Assembly (NCBI GenBank): GCA_023362775.1
Contig: JALMGJ010000008.1
Coordinates: 35,053,501-35,117,500 of the forward strand
Direction: 5' to 3'
DNA: 64,000 nucleotides
Origin: Charina bottae
Taxonomy: Eukaryota > Chordata > Lepidosauria > Squamata > Charinaidae
The notes under the pieces were generated by a model. It was given only the letters and a program-made list of their open reading frames with translations. It did not search any database and was not told the origin of the DNA. A program made the position numbers and the translations under genes. Shown piece after piece: positions 34,301-44,100 of the stretch (position 1 is the stretch's first letter; every line of letters starts with the position of its first letter).

Positions 34301-35029
34301 GGTACAGATTCTATTAATATAATTACTTTTTATTTTTTGCTGATTTAAACAAACTACTTCCCAGGATGCCTAATAGCATTTAATGATTGTTAAAGGTATT
34401 GTTTGAGTTCAATGGGCTTATTTGAAAAGATGTTTTTGATCAGGTTGCGATGGAAAACATTTGTTATCTTTAAAATGAAATGAGGATGATGCAAAGATAA
34501 CTGACAGCAGACACTTTCTTAAATGAACCAGGGTATCCCTGGGCCTGGTCTATTATCTGAACTCTATAATACCCTGGCCTTCAGATTGTTGGTTCTAATA
34601 CTTTGGCTAAAATGTGTGATTCTGTATCAATTCCAGTTTGAGTACAGATAAATCTTTCCTTTGCTTTTCTGCTGAATAGCAGTTAAAGATTTGTGATCTC
34701 TCAGCTACCTCCAAAAAAGAGATAACTGAAGAAACAGATGACCTGCTTGACACAACTGTTTCCAAGTTTGGGGAATGGACCCCCAACACTATGTGACATA
34801 AATACCTTCTCATTATGCAGTCTACAAAGAATGTATTTAAACACAGTGAATCAGCAATAGTAGGGGATCACATAGGTCCACCAGTTAAGATTATACAACA
34901 GCTACACTATGTAATTCTGTTTAAAAATCAACATTACATCCCTTTGTCAGTCTAAAATGTAACAACCATTGCCAAGATGATGTAGCATGTGGAAGATGAG
35001 CAATTCTAGGCACTTTTTAGTCTAGTTAC
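31347..35029. other. Mostly anonymous sequence, no gene recognised
   Basis: No coding sequence is supported. At 31878-31965 the phrase GTTAAGGGCTATAGTTCAGC followed by CACATCTGGAAAGCC resembles one arm of the inverted-repeat element seen better at 58733-58850. Otherwise I see no repeat ends, satellites or gene signals. Confidence 0.5.
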
Positions 35030-35450
35030 AGGATGGGAAAGCTCTAATTGCTCTAATAGATGATCTGGTAAGAGCAGGCTGGAGGAGCAGGATGGATGAT
35101 ATGGTAAGGGAGCAGGATGGGTAAGGAAGCAGGATGGAGGAGTTCCATTTCTGCTCCTAGGTATCTTGGCACTTTTGATACCATTAACCATAGTATTCTG
35201 CTGGACGACTTCAGGAGTTGGAACTGGGGACATAGCTTTGTTGTGGTTCCACTCCTATCTCAAGGGCAGCTGAGTTCTATTGCAATGTAATGTTCCCTAC
35301 ATCTGCCTGTCCTTGGAAAGACTTGGCAATTACAGCAGAATGTAGCAGCCAGGTTTCTGTGGGACATTTTCCAGAAAGAATGTGTCACCTGTTCCAGAAA
35401 GCTATCCTGACTTCCTGAAGATTTCCAGATCAATGTACAGGATAAAAGTA
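35030..35450 (+). mobile_element. L2/CR1-group LINE, internal RT remnant
   Basis: Broken plus-strand frames give LIALIDDLVRA (35035-35070), then FDTINHSILLDD (35175-35212), the aspartate-bearing RT motif A (FDTVDHSILL type) of this group, and later LQQNVAARFLWDIF (near 35330-35375), like the VQNAAAR block. The order is right but the spacing is too short, so the copy has internal deletions. No tail is attached. Confidence 0.65.
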
Positions 35451-36171
35451 TAATAAAGAAATAAATACTCTAACAACTGGGGACATCGTATGTCTAATAC
35501 TAGTTAGTACCAGAATTTTCTCCAGCCAGAAACTCCCCTGTACTGTTCTGTATGCATGGTTGTTACTTGCCTTTTCCAAAAACTGAGGACTCTTGCTTGC
35601 TTAAGTCAAAAACCTTTAAATTGTTAGGGTTTCAGCTTTTTTATATTGCTCAGCCAATTTTATTAACAGAATGAAGATGTTGGAAGTTGTAAGAAATGAG
35701 GCAACAGGTCTGTGCCAATGAATAGAGAGATTCTCTTCACCGAGGAAGCATTTGGTATAACAGCAAGATTTTGGTGGGTCACTGCTTGCAGTTTTCTTCA
35801 TATAAGAGTTGCTATCACAGAATGTCATACAAAAAGTTGGGCCCATAGAATTCGATGAGTGAATAAGGAAATAATTTACCATTATACCATCAGTAACATG
35901 TCCGATTTCTGTCCTTGGACAAAAAAAAAACCCTAGGAACAAGAGCTCTGGTTAATAGTATTTATTAGAAGAAAAGTAGAGGCTACGAGACATTCCAGTG
36001 AGCATGCTCTTTTCAAATGAGCCACCTATATGGCTATACTGTGAAGGCAAAATCTCTGTTTCCTCCAGCTTTTTCGGTGTAGAGGGGATGAGTATTGTCT
36101 CATTTCTGAAGGGGGGACAATCTACATCTGTTCACTATTTTGGTAACTGCTATTCCTTTTATCATTTTTAA
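35451..36171. other. No gene or repeat recognised
   Basis: Unassigned AT-rich sequence. The 108-codon minus-strand ORF at 35616-35942 has no recognisable domain and is not called. Confidence 0.5.
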
Positions 36172-36546
36172 TATATATTTTTATTAAAGATTTTTTTAAA
36201 GGAAGATAAAATCTAATACAAACGAATATAAAGTAAGAAGAAGAAAAGAAAAAGAAAGAAATCAAAGAGAAAGCTAAATGTGCAAAAGAAAAATAGAAGA
36301 GAAAGAAGAGAAAGAAAAAAGATACAAAGAAGTAGCTTCCAATCTTCTTTACAGCAGTTATAAGTACAACTATAAATTTACCTCTTACTCTATGGTTACT
36401 ACATAACTCTCTTCTTTCTATAATGTATCCTGCCTAATCATCAAAACCATAAATCATAAGTTCATTTTTTTTCATGCGGAAAGTCTATAAGGGGTTTCCA
36501 CTCAGCAATAAACATAGATAGTGTCTTTTCTCTGATCAAAGAAGTC
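36172..36546 (-). mobile_element. L1 LINE 3' end, left of the L2/CR1 insertion
   Basis: On the minus strand this contains the last codons of L1 ORF2 (TSLIREKT... then AEWKPLIDF near 36470-36546). A purine-poor 3' UTR follows, with an end bearing TTTAATAAAA at about 36183. It joins in frame with the ORF2 sequence at 38164-38690 once the intervening L2/CR1 is removed, showing that both halves are one L1 copy. Confidence 0.8.
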
Positions 36547-36552
36547 AATTTA

Positions 36553-38163
36553 TTTATTTATTTTTTTATTTGTCAAATTTATCACCGCCCATCTCTACAA
36601 AGTAGACTCTGGGCGGTTTACAATAAAATATTAAAACTAAAAACCTATAAATCTTAAAATACATCCAATAATAAATAGTAAAAACCCAAATGATGGTAAG
36701 ATCTTAAAAGGAGGACACCACTAAGCCAACCACCCCCAGGAGGAACTATTACTTCCTTTGTCCCAAGCAAGGCGGCAGAACCAGGTCTTTAAAGACCTCT
36801 GGAAGTCCAGGAGCGAGGGCACCCGCCTCACCTCTGGGGGCAAGATATTCCATAGGGTGGGTACTATCGCAGAGAAGGCATGCCTCCTGGACCCCGCTAG
36901 ATGAAATTCTTTTGTTGATGGAGTCCGAAGCATGCCCTCCCTGCATGACCTTATGACCGGGATGAGATGATCCCTCAGGTACCCTGGCCCCATGCCATGT
37001 AGAGCTTTAAAGGTGATAACCAACAACTTGAATTGGACCCAGAAGCAAACTGGTACCCAATGCAGCTCACGGAGCAGCGGTGTTACATGTGCTGATCTTA
37101 TAGCACCTGTAACTGCTCATGCGGCTGCATTCTGGACCAGCTGAAGCTTCCAGATACTCTTCAAGGGTAGCCCCATGTAGATCGCGTTGCAATAATCTAT
37201 ATGAGAGATGACAAGGGCATGAGTGACTGTTCGGAGGGCATCTCGATCTAGGTAGGGGCATTAACTGGCACACAACCTTAAGCTGTGCAAAGGCTCTCCT
37301 GGCCACGACTGCCACCTGCTCTTCGAGCAGGAGTCGTGAGTCCAGGAGGACCCCCAAGTTTCGGCCTGAATCTGAACGGGGTAGTGCCACCCCATCCAGA
37401 GTTAAAGATGACAACTTCCTGGAAACTGGGAGGCCATCAATCCACAGCCACTCCGTCTTACCAGGGTTCAGTTGAAGCCTGTTGTTCCCCATCCAGGCCC
37501 CTACAGCCCCCCAGGCACTGAGACAGGGTGTCAACTGCAACACTTACTTCACCAGGGATGGAGATATACAATTGAGTATCATCCGCATATTGGTGATATC
37601 TCATCCCGTGGTGACGGATGATCTCGCCCAGCGGCTTCATGTAGATGTTAAATAGGAGAGGAGAGAGAACCGAACCCTGTGGCAGTCGGGAAGTCGAGGG
37701 ACGGATCTCTCCTCTCCTATTACCACCGATTGGAAGCGGCCCTGGAGGAAGGAGGTGAACCAGCGGAAAACTACGCCGCCCAACCCAACTCCCTGAGCCT
37801 CTCCAAAAGGATACCGTGGTCAACGGTATTGAAAGCCGCTGAGAGGTCCAAGAGAGCGAGAATGGATGCACTCCCTCCATCTCACTCCCACCAGAGATCA
37901 TCCATAAGTGCGACCAATGCAGTCTCTGTCCCATATCCTGGCCTGAAACCTGACTGAAAGGGGTCTAGATAATCCGTTTCATCCAGAATCCTCTGGAATT
38001 GCAACGTCACCACCTTCTCAACCACCTTTCCCAAAAAGGGAAGGTGGGAGACAGGACAAAAGTTGTTCAAAACAGTGGGGTCCAGGGAAGGTTTATTGAG
38101 GAGGGGGTGCACCAGCGCCTCCTTAAAGACTGCTGGGAACACCCCCTCTCCCAAGGATGCATT
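36553..38163 (-). mobile_element. L2/CR1-group LINE, 1.6 kb, RT through 3' tail
   Basis: Minus-strand ORFs give successive RT motifs. HPLLNKP and NNFCPVSHLPFLGKVVEKVV lie near 38020-38110. DPFQSGFRPGYGTETALV follows near 37940, then QGSVLSPLLFNIYMKPLGEI, and the catalytic YADD at 37578-37589 within YADDTQLY. Next come a RLQLNPGKTEWLWI block and the C-terminal LHGMGPGYLRDHL and WNILPPEVRR blocks (36750-37020). The tail hairpin CGCCCAGAGTC / GATGGGCGG and AAATA repeats lie at 36553-36620. Frameshifts split the frame, so it is dead. It is 5'-truncated. AATTTA at 36547-36552 and 38164-38169 is a likely target duplication within L1. Confidence 0.92.
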
Positions 38164-38690
38164 AATTTAGCCATCTCAGCAAGTTCTATCATCTTCACCA
38201 AGCATTCCTCCATTGTGGATTGTGGTGAATCTTTCCATCTTTGTGTATACAATAATCTTGCTGCAGTTATCATTTACAAAAACAAAGTTCCATAACGTTT
38301 TTCCATCTGTTTGTCCATCAATCCCAAAAGAAAAACCTCTGGTCTCAATTGTATATTAATCTTTAAAATCCTCTGAATCAGTGTATATATTTGAATCCAG
38401 AATTTTCTAGCTTTTTTACGCATCCACCAAACATGATAAAATGTCCCTTCTTGCTGTTTACATTTCCAACATAATTCTGAAGTGCCTTTATATATTCTAT
38501 ACAATTTCTCTGGTGACACATACCAATGGTACATCATTTTATAAAAATTCTCTTTAAGATTGTAACTTAGTGTAAATTTAAATCATTTCAGCCACACATT
38601 TTCCCATTGTTCCATCTGTATATTATAACCAAAGCTTTTACTCCACTTTATCATACATTCTGCTATTTTTTTTTCATTATGAGACCTCTC
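38164..38690 (-). mobile_element. L1 LINE ORF2 C-terminal region, right of the insertion
   Basis: The minus strand encodes LKENFYKMMYHWYVSPEKLY, then the zinc-knuckle-like CWKCKQQEGTFYHVWW (CxxC...H), FLLGLMDK and an ITAARLLYTQRW block. These are the order and motifs of the C-terminal segment of vertebrate L1 ORF2. It continues into 36172-36546 across the nested L2/CR1. No EN or RT core is present, so it is a 5'-truncated copy. Confidence 0.88.
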
Positions 38691-39967
38691 ACACTAGAAA
38701 TAGCAATAAATATAGCAAATACAATTGTAAAAAATCATGTCTAGCAACAAGACACTCAGAATTAAATAGTTTTATTGCTAGAAAGCTAGCACCAAGTGGT
38801 ATAAAAGCTATCTTAGAGAGAATTCTAAAGAGTGAAACATAAAGCTGAAAGTGAGATGACTATGCACTGATCAAGTATCAGTTTCTCTACAAAGGTAGAG
38901 TCTTTATTATATTGTGGATATTTATAAGCCTAATTGAAAATCAGATACATAGTAAATCAATGGTTGATTCTTCTGTGAACCCAGACATATTTGCTTAATC
39001 AGCAACTTATTTTACAAAACACAGTTAAAACAAACCATAGCTTACCATGAGGGGTGACTGAAGCAAATGTGGCTTCCTTGTCTGCAACCTAGTGTGATAT
39101 GAGAACCTAGCCAATTTAATTTGTAAATTGTGATTTACTGCTAAATGTGTTGGATAAACCCAGCTAATTGTGCAACATGGTTAAAGGGTCATTGCTGAGA
39201 ATATTTTGTGAACACATGCTATGTCATGTTTCTTTGAGGAATGAAAAAAATTACAATTTAATGTAACGAGTAAGAGGATACTCATCCTCATGGTATGAAG
39301 AATCTCTGCAGCAAGTGATAGTCATAAGAGCCTTGTTCTTTTACTTTTCATACCTGCTTTATAGCTTCTTTGTAAATATATCTGCCCTGAGCTATTTCCT
39401 TGTCAGCCTTGACAATGCTTAACAATATGAACATCTTCATTAATGTTATTTTGAAAAATCATCATCAGTGCAAAGCTGAGGCTTAACAGCACCAAGACAA
39501 GTAATAATGATATCCTGACATGATATCAAACTGAAAACAAAAGGCAGTAACACTGTCAGGCTGCTAAAACTTACCTTTGGGATGACACCTTTTACATATT
39601 TCCTATCTTCCACCACAATGTCTGCCGCCCCCTTTTTTTAGTTATTTGAATCTTTGACAATCTCTCTCCCTCTCTTGGATTTAAATTTTCACACACTCAC
39701 AATCTTTTGCTTAACCATGTTTTACTGAACAAACCTCAAATAGTTATAGAACACACTAAGCCTTAAACAAAAATGTATAAACCATAATGATGCGTTTGAC
39801 ATGCTTGTTTATAATATAGTTTACTGAATAATCCGTAACTGGAAAGTTTCACATCATATACTAAATCATAAATCATAATTAGCAAACATTCTGTATGACC
39901 ATGTTTCGCAAAGCAGAGTGGCTGGGTTCACATGAATCTAAAATCATACAAAATCACATTTACGGAA
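38691..39967. other. No gene recognised
   Basis: AT-rich unassigned sequence between the L1 and the LTR. Similar phrases (AAACCATAGCTTAC, AACCATAATGATG) recur as in old repeats but cannot be assigned. Confidence 0.5.
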
Positions 39968-40364
39968 TGCAAAAACCCAATCCATTATAGTTCTGCCATA
40001 GAGACAGATGCTTATGTGGATTGGAGTAACGAAACAGACATGCCAGAGACAATGGATCCAGAGGAAGACAAGCCATTAGCACAAACCTCCGAGCGCTCCC
40101 ACCACACATCATCGGTGATGGCTGTCTGAGCACCAAGAGACATTTGCATGACCCGAGTCTGGGAGGACAAGAGTAGGAGGGGGGAAATACTCCACATTTG
40201 GGAATGTTTAAAAATACGAAGCCTTGCCTGAATTAGCCATTCAAGTCTTTCTTTCGTGTAAGCTTCATGTACTGTAATAAACTGTTTACTGCTTAGCAAG
40301 TTCGTGTCTGGCAATTTTGCTTAAGAGAAACGTTTATTAAGACAACGGAGTGGAGCACCTTACA
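39968..40364 (+). mobile_element. 5' LTR of an LTR retrotransposon
   Basis: The right boundary GAGCACCTTACA (ending 40364) and the block TTCAAGTCTTTCTTTCG...CTTCATGTACTGTAATAAA match the solo LTR at 21845-22215 read on its minus strand. The left part TCTGCCATAGAGACAGATG...ATGTGGATTGG also matches. The left boundary is estimated from the alignment (a TG at 39968). It carries an AATAAA polyadenylation signal at about 40276. A gag-like ORF follows 120 bp downstream. I could not recognise a primer-binding site immediately after it. Confidence 0.75.
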
Positions 40365-40485
40365 TAAAGACTTGAATCATTTTTTGCCGATTTTCCCGGG
40401 ACTACTCTGAACACCCAGTGAGTCCTACGGTGGAGGGTCGGCTTCACAGCATCGAGCGGCCAAAGTCACACTCAGAAAATTCGAA

Positions 40486-41062
40486 ATGGAGAGAACTGGA
40501 GCAGCGATGATGGTCACGGACAACGCAAAACCCAGTACGTCAGCGGAACAAACGGTGATGGCGACAGCACAGCAAGCGACGGAAGCCCACACCAAGATGA
40601 CGGGGAAAAAGAGGACAAAGAAAACCAGAGGAGGAGAAGTAAGCAGACCCCCCCAAACCCCTGCACCACGGATCCAAACCAGTCAGTAAAGTGGTCGTTA
40701 GGAGTCGGGGGTGGCATGAATCCGGGGCTAGTGAAACAAGCGGCTAAGTCCAGGATTTCGCAGTCCCAAAGGATAGCTGCACTGGAGGTCAGAGCAGCTC
40801 GCGTAGAGTTGGGACTAAACAACATGGACACGAAATTGACAGCAATCCAGGAAGCATTGGAGAAGTTACTACAAAAAGCCCAGCACCGAGAGAGGAACCA
40901 GGGCAACACAAGACAAGACAGCTCTCCTACCTCCTCCACAGACAATGAAAGTATGGAGGAAAGTGAAGAGGAGGAGGAGGAGGAGGGGGAGATGGAAGGC
41001 GCGGGAGAGTCTACCCTGCTCAACCATTTACTACTATCACAGACAGTTCTCATAGCATTCAG
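40486..41062 (+). pseudogene. gag-like ORF of an LTR retrotransposon, broken and truncated
   Basis: An ATG at 40486 opens a 67-codon frame rich in T, A, K and Q. It then stops and resumes in another frame from about 40716, containing a heptad-like coiled coil (RIAALEVRAARVEL...) and an E/S-rich acidic stretch (40940-41010). Position directly after a 5' LTR and leader, coiled coil and acidic low-complexity region suit the N-terminal part of a gag protein. No capsid or zinc-knuckle region remains. The exact superfamily (Ty3/Gypsy or retrovirus-like) cannot be decided from this part. The copy is disabled by the frame break and 3' truncation. Confidence 0.5.
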
Positions 41063-41099
41063 CAATCAACCTTCATTTTCTTGAAAAGCCTTCCCTAGT

Positions 41100-41865
41100 T
41101 TAGGTTTATTCGTTTAATCATACACTTTCTGTAAATCAACAAACATATTATAATTCTTTTTTCTCACATCATAACATGTCTCAATGACTGCTAAAGAGCA
41201 AAAAACTGGCCTATATATCTTCTGTTCCACATGAAGTATGCACTGCATTTCCCACTTTTTGCTATTAACACCTCTTCTACCCTTTCAATCAGGATTATTC
41301 CAAACACCTTCCCCAGTACATTTAACTACTTAACCCCCCTGCAGTTTTTATATTCATTCTTGCTGCCTTTGTATGGGGGAACAATAACAGCATTCTTCTA
41401 ATTGTTGACATATCACTATCATTCCCATACAAATCTCTAAAATATTCCTTCACCAATATTCCCTTTGTTTTCTCCCAAATCATTTTATCATTTTTATTTT
41501 TAATTCTATTCACTCTGCCCAAAGCTATTTGATCACCCACTTCCAAAACAATATTTTTAATAATTTCCATCAAAATCACTGTGCATTTTCTCTCTCTTTT
41601 AACTTAACCATTCCTTTGGTTTCTTGGACTACATTTTTTTTCAAACTGTCTTTTTCCCCTCTAAACACATAATATAATATGTTTCCTTCTAATTATTACA
41701 GCAGTCATTTTCTTATGCTCATTATTTTCCTCATCCACAGTCTCTTCCATTCCTAATCTTACCAAGTGTCCTTTTCTATGCTGCCCATTAGAACAAACTT
41801 TTGTGGTGCTCAGTAATAAAATTCCTTCCTTCCTTCCTTCATTTCATCACATTGGTATAGCCTCA
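41100..41865 (-). mobile_element. RTE-like LINE relic, N-terminal RT segment, minus strand
   Basis: Minus-strand frames, with shifts, read EYFRDLYGND near 41430, then a VPPYKGSKNEYKNCRGV block (41345-41395) and LNVLGKVFGIILIERV (41280-41335). This corresponds to the VPLYKGKGS-NECKNYRGISLL...GKVYGR-LIERV region at the start of the RT in RTE-type LINEs. It continues to the right into 42546-43160, from which an L2/CR1 insertion separates it. Many stops and frameshifts mark it as old. Confidence 0.7.
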
Positions 41866-42545
41866 CATCTCACATAGTGACTCGGGGCGGCATACATAAT
41901 AATACAATTCATAAAAAGCACAATTTGAATTAAAATAAAAACAGAATAAAAACAAGATAAAAGACAGAATGGCAGCAAAGCATACAAAGAATACATCCAG
42001 CGAACTATTATATAGCCATCTAGCAGGCTCCACTCTATCGTGGGATTCCCAAGCTCGTTGGCAGAACCATGTTTTGAGGGCCTTCCGGAAGGCCAACAGG
42101 TTTGGGGCCAGCCTCAACTCGGGAGGAATGATATTCCACAGGGAGGGGGCCACAACGTAAAGGCTTTCCTCCTAGGTCCCAGCCCACAAAACTCCTTAGC
42201 TGATGGGACCCGCAACATGCCTTTCCTGCTGGACCTGATGTTCCATCTACCTGGGTAGATGTCACTAGGGAGAGGCGGTTCCTCAGATAACCTGGCCCTA
42301 TACCATGTGGGACTTTAAAGGTCATAATCAGCACCTTGAAATGGACCCGGAAGCAAACTGGCAGCCAGTGCAGCTCGCAAAGCAGAGGTGCAACATGTCC
42401 AATTCTTGGAGCACACATAAGTGCCTATGCTCCTGCAGCTGAAGCTTCTGGATACTCTTCAAGGGCAGACCATACAGACCATGCTACAGTAGTCAATTGG
42501 GGAGGTGACTAGGGCATGAGTGACTGAGAGTAGGGCCTCCCGATC
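41866..42545 (-). mobile_element. L2/CR1-group LINE 3' end nested in the RTE-like relic
   Basis: On the minus strand the C-terminal ORF2 blocks are present: a RIGHVAPLLCELHWLPV segment, MTFKVPHGIGPGYLRNRL, and MAPSLWNIIPPELRLAPNLL with KALKTWF. A tail hairpin follows near 41880 (GTCACTATGTGAGATGTGAGG) with the GGCGG motif decayed to GCCGCC. The left end adjoins a CTTCCTTCC patch. It aligns with 36700-37260 of the larger element. Frameshifts show it is inactive. Confidence 0.82.
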
Positions 42546-42822
42546 CAGCTATCCTATTCAAATCAGCTTCCACACTGTCTTTGTCTACATTCTTTTCCAT
42601 TCATTCTTTAGGGAGATTATTCTAACTTATAAAACCTTTTCCTACTGGATTCATTATTTTTCTTCCTGCATTATTCTATCTTTAGTTTATTTCACCTTCA
42701 TTTTCTTCTATACACTTTTCTGAAATCCAGTCTTGACATGATCCAAAAATGGTCTGTTCACATTGAGAATTTCTCATCACTCTTCTATCTCTCATTCTTT
42801 CAGCATACCTTAGATTTATATT

Positions 42823-42870
<48 letters not shown>

Positions 42871-43160
42871 CTGTATACTGTATTTGAAACAAACAGACCA
42901 AACAATCCATCATTTTCTTTGGGTGCCTGAATGGCCCAATCACCGTTTCTCTACTCTGTGATCTTGTTCCTATCTATTCATTCATGTCACCTAACAGAAT
43001 AATGTTTCCCTTGCATCTCATTTATTCAGAATGTTGTACACATTTTCCTCATACTCACTGCTGGTTCTTCCTTTGTTATACTGGAGTATAGCATGTAACT
43101 GTCACTAAACTACAGATTCCTACTATCATATGTACCCATAATAACCTATATAACACTCTT
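42546..43160 (-). mobile_element. RTE-like LINE relic, endonuclease segment, minus strand
   Basis: Minus-strand reading yields a decayed apurinic-type endonuclease: VGICSLVTVTCYTPV near 43080-43140, then NIILLGDMNE (42975-43005), which carries the GDMN/GDLN signature, and the following PKENDGL block. The region to the left carries an ERMRDRRV-type segment. A (GT)n microsatellite sits inside at 42828-42867. Together with 41100-41865 it forms one old element. Confidence 0.6.
42828..42867. repeat. (GT)n microsatellite
   Basis: About 20 perfect GT units lying within the RTE-like relic. Confidence 0.97.
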
Positions 43161-43174
43161 CATATTTCTTTCTT

Positions 43175-44100
43175 TTTATATACATAAAAAATTTATTAAG
43201 AATTTTGATTATAATAATAAAATCTAATATAAACTAAACTTAAAGAAAAGAAAATAGAAAGGAGTAAAAGTGCAAGAAAAAAGAGAAAAGTAAAAATATA
43301 ATAAAGAAAGAGAAAAGAAATATATAAAGAAGTAACTTCCAACCTTCATCACAAGTATAAACCAATTTAGTGACTCCCTCTGAGGTTACAAACATTTATT
43401 GCTTCATCCCATATCCCATCTCTTATCTATAAACAAATCCATAAAACATCATCTTTTCAGTCCTAGTGTCAGCAGAAAGTCCATTAAAGGTTGAAAGAAG
43501 TAACAACATAGCTTGTTTTAACCTTGATCAAATAAACCAACTTTATATTCCTTCCTTTTACTTCTAACTGTCTTAATCTTTAGTTCATTCAAATATTGAC
43601 ATAGGATTTGATTTCTCTTCATTTCTTCTTTGTTCCATTGCACAAGCCTCTTTTATAAATCCAATCAGAAAAAAATTATCCAGGTCCCTTTCTTGGTTTG
43701 TCATTTGTATTTCCCTTTGAAATTATAAAACCTCAGCCAGTTTTTTTTAGATCCAGTGAAGCACCCTTTTCTAAGTCATTCTCTTAGCTTGTCAGTTGTA
43801 AATCCACTTTTGATACACATTTCAAAATCTTATTGTAAAAATTTCAATATTCCAATGTTATCTGGACCTTTACTTCATTTATAACTTTCTAAGATCAAAA
43901 TCTTATTTAGCCATTTGCTGTTTATTTCAGATTCTTTAAATTCTTAAGTTTATAATTAAATGTTTGTTTCATTCAGGATTGAAGCAGACTCACCCAGCGT
44001 TTTCAAACTTCTCATTCCGAAGTTCTCTAATAACTTAGAAGTAGTTGACGACCAATTTCCAAAAGTGATTAGAAAGTGAGGTTTGCAAACTTAGTGTCCT
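43175..44100 (-). mobile_element. L1 LINE 3' end, minus strand, with unusual upstream part
   Basis: The left part parallels the L1 3' UTR at 36172-36540: an AATAAA-bearing end, the AAATCTAATATAAAC block, AGCAGAAAGTCCATTAAAGG and TTGATCAAATAAACC. A frame near 43530-43560 matches the last ORF2 residues (KL..LI..KT). Upstream of about 43570 it no longer follows the ORF2 seen at 38.2-38.7 kb, so there is an internal deletion or a different subfamily. Near 44090 the phrase CTTAGTGTCCTTTAA also occurs at 51731, inside the composite insertion. Confidence 0.6.

Noticed and set aside
35006..35233. 75-codon minus-strand ORF with proline-rich sequence
   Set aside because: It lies antisense to the plus-strand L2/CR1 RT remnant with FDTINHSILL.
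37458..38154. Reverse transcriptase as a host or telomerase-type gene
   Set aside because: YADD, the order of blocks, the 3' hairpin tail and frameshifts place it in a dead L2/CR1-group LINE.
40514..41065. 183-codon serine-rich minus-strand ORF
   Set aside because: It is the shadow of the gag-like plus-strand frame, whose GAGGAGGAG run reads as serines on the other strand.
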